NCBI RefSeq assembly: GCF_000507845.1
Contig: NZ_KI669454.1
Coordinates: 1,404,746 to 1,468,745, forward strand
DNA: 64,000 nucleotides
From: Helicobacter macacae MIT 99-5501
GTDB lineage: Bacteria > Campylobacterota > Campylobacteria > Campylobacterales > Helicobacteraceae
Reading direction: 5' to 3'
Within the stretch, counting starts at the first letter, position 1; each line of letters starts with the position of its first letter. The notes below the pieces were generated by a model that saw only the letters and a list, made by a program, of their open reading frames with translations, was not told the DNA's origin and did no database searches. This document shows, in pieces, positions 62,612-64,000 of the stretch. The translations under genes and the position numbers were made by a program.

Positions 62612-63460
62612 TTAAGCAATGATTTCTTGCCAATTTCTAAAGCCTACAAAAGCAAAATGTGGTGCGTCTGTATATGTGATTTTGGTGTGATTTTTGTGCG
62701 GATTTTGAGCGAAAAACGCTTCGCACGCTTGAGGTGGGAAAACCTTATCCGTGCGCGAAATAATAGCTTTATCCCACAAAAAATCATTTGTAAAATCTCG
62801 CCCAAAATCTTGCAAATGATTTTGCGCTAGACTTTTAGCAAAAATCTGAAAGGATTCTAGCTCGTTTTGCATATTTTCTAAGCTAGGCAAAGCAAAATCT
62901 AAAGAAAAGCGCGAAATAATATCACGCATAACTTCCGAATTTTCTCCCTGCATTTTAGTATCAAAAATAGCGTCTCTAAAGGCTTGTGGTTGTATATTTT
63001 TTGCCGTGTAGGCAAAGACTTTAGGTGGGATTCCTAGCACTCTATCTATGCCGATATTTGTGCCATTTATAGCCACCTTTTTAGCAAAGATTTTATCACA
63101 CTCACCACCTGCTTGATAGATAAAATCACTTAGCAATGCAGAAGCGACAAAAACCCCCATAGACCACGCTATTAAATAGACATTTTTATACTTTTTGCTA
63201 GCATTTATTATCTCTTTTATCTGTGCTTGATGCTGGCTAAAATCGCAATAATCATAAACCATAATCATATCAAAGCCCTGCAAAAAATTCTTATCTGCGA
63301 ATCTGCAAAAATGACTAGGCAAGCTAGCAAATCCACTAAAAAATACGACTAAATTCTGGCTAGATTGTTTGTCAAAATCTTCCTGCAAATTTTGAAAAGT
63401 AAAATCTGCAAAATCCACTTTAGAATCTTGTGGTAAAATCTTAAAAAAACATATTTTCAT
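62612..63460 (-). CDS. bioG: Pimeloyl-ACP methyl esterase, BioG-like
   Basis: A 282-residue alpha/beta hydrolase of the BioG (DUF452) family. FFSGFASLPSHF is the oxyanion region, IMVYDYCDF follows, and the nucleophile is Ser100 in LIAWSMGVFVASAL. The conserved Asp and His occur late in the protein (the TDKVFPP and APHFAFVGF regions). It removes the methyl ester from pimeloyl-ACP, ending the BioC branch. The bioC partner is 41 nt downstream and bioF is upstream. Confidence 0.85.
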   Translation of the reverse strand: MKICFFKILPQDSKVDFADFTFQNLQEDFDKQSSQNLVVFFSGFASLPSHFCRFADKNFLQGFDMIMVYDYCDFSQHQAQIKEIINASKKYKNVYLIAWSMGVFVASALLSDFIYQAGGECDKIFAKKVAINGTNIGIDRVLGIPPKVFAYTAKNIQPQAFRDAIFDTKMQGENSEVMRDIISRFSLDFALPSLENMQNELESFQIFAKSLAQNHLQDFGRDFTNDFLWDKAIISRTDKVFPPQACEAFFAQNPHKNHTKITYTDAPHFAFVGFRNWQEIIA

Positions 63461-63518
63461 ATTTTTGCCCTTTTTTTATCGCTTTTTTGTAGCTATGTTT
63501 TTTATGTTTTCGCAGTGC

Positions 63519-64000
63519 TTAGATATTTTTCTTAAGACTTTTTAGGATAGTTTTTAGGTGTTTTTCTAGCTCCTCTATGACAAATCTTGCTTCATCTAGA
63601 GACATACTTGCACTAAGCGAAAAACGGATTCTAGCACTTCCTTTTGGCACGGTTGGAGATTTTATCGCAGGGGCGTATATACCGCTAGATTCTAGCTTTT
63701 TGGCAAGGTTTATAGCTAAATAGTTTTCGCCCAAAATAAGTGAAAAAATATGGCTTTTTCCAAGTGATTTTAGGTAATATTTTTGCGCTATTTGCTCTAA
63801 TGAATCTCTAAAAAACTCGCTTAAAAGAGCTAGATTTTCCCTGCGTTTTGTAATAGATTTTGCAAGTTTTTTCTCTTCTTTACAGCCCCCCAAAATCTCA
63901 AACACAAAGTAACTAAACGCCACATTTATCGGTGGCAAAGCACTAGAGTAGATAAGTCCGCGCGCACTATTGACAAAAAAGTCCCTAAAATGCTTATGGC
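63519..64000 (-). CDS. bioF: 8-amino-7-oxononanoate synthase (BioF-like), 5' end outside window
   Basis: PLP-dependent alpha-oxoamine synthase, C-terminal part. The visible frame runs to the window edge and includes HKHFRDFFVNSARGLIYSSA followed by LPPINVAFSYFVFEILGG, typical of the strand after the PLP lysine, and ARIRFSLSASMSLDEARFVI near the end. The PLP-binding lysine lies outside the window. It condenses pimeloyl-ACP with alanine in biotin synthesis, consistent with the adjacent bioG and bioC. A Kbl-like ligase is the alternative. Confidence 0.82.
   Translation of the reverse strand, partial: HKHFRDFFVNSARGLIYSSALPPINVAFSYFVFEILGGCKEEKKLAKSITKRRENLALLSEFFRDSLEQIAQKYYLKSLGKSHIFSLILGENYLAINLAKKLESSGIYAPAIKSPTVPKGSARIRFSLSASMSLDEARFVIEELEKHLKTILKSLKKNI

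Overview
The window looks like chromosomal DNA of a non-pylori (enterohepatic-type) Helicobacter. This rests on A+T-rich coding, lysine- and asparagine-rich proteins, the gene order argS-tatA-gmk-chePep-nuc (the same order I recall for H. pylori HP0319-HP0323), a degenerate RibBA, a BioC/BioG biotin cluster and homopolymeric G tracts in surface-related genes. The species cannot be fixed from sequence alone.

Layout. 1-4916: S10 ribosomal protein operon (rpsJ to rplP, minus strand) with a clear promoter. 5096-6914: a lipoprotein gene switched by a G10 tract, currently out of frame. 7142-10881: htpG and a trmA-like gene. 11034-17852: a MarR regulator followed by a complete RND efflux system (adaptor, pump, TolC-like channel). 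18129-19760: ClsC-type phospholipase D protein. 19761-22480: a decayed, gene-poor stretch holding a GT-D type glycosyltransferase with a T14 tract upstream and an HsdS remnant. 22481-44202: an accessory region of oxidoreductases, detoxification genes, three more regulator/efflux or regulator/redox units, a type II restriction-modification system sitting inside the remains of another, a VapBC pair, a RelA/SpoT-domain protein and a second phase-variable gene (G15, glycosyltransferase). 44203-46372: alkA-like gene, a TfoX-domain gene, gtrA and tRNA-Asn. 46516-52998: argS-tatA-gmk-chePep and nuc. 53110-56602: midA-like, yejB-like, ribBA. 56653-56918: tRNA-Gln and initiator tRNA. 57100-60025: MFS transporter and a restriction-modification pair whose nuclease gene is frameshifted. 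60044-61666: ABC-F ATPase. 61783-64000: bioC, bioG and the 3' part of bioF.

How the genes work together. The most striking feature is a set of five minus-strand transcription units between 22.4 and 44.1 kb. Each has a near-identical promoter: TTGACT/A, a 19-bp spacer with a partial dyad, then TATAAT, the geometry used by MerR-family activators. Together they encode four aldo/keto reductases, a zinc alcohol dehydrogenase, a carboxymuconolactone decarboxylase-like protein, an NAD(P)-binding protein, a flavodoxin, a cupin, a cyclophilin-like protein and two sugar acetyltransferases, which suggests one electrophile or aldehyde stress response. Most units carry copies of one perfect XbaI-containing palindrome in their leaders. 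Six of the enzymes begin with a Tat (KRREF-type) signal, and in several the original Shine-Dalgarno and ATG of a cytoplasmic enzyme are still present in frame just after the signal, encoding the residues KGAxM. One gene could therefore make both an exported and a cytoplasmic form. TatA is encoded in the same window.
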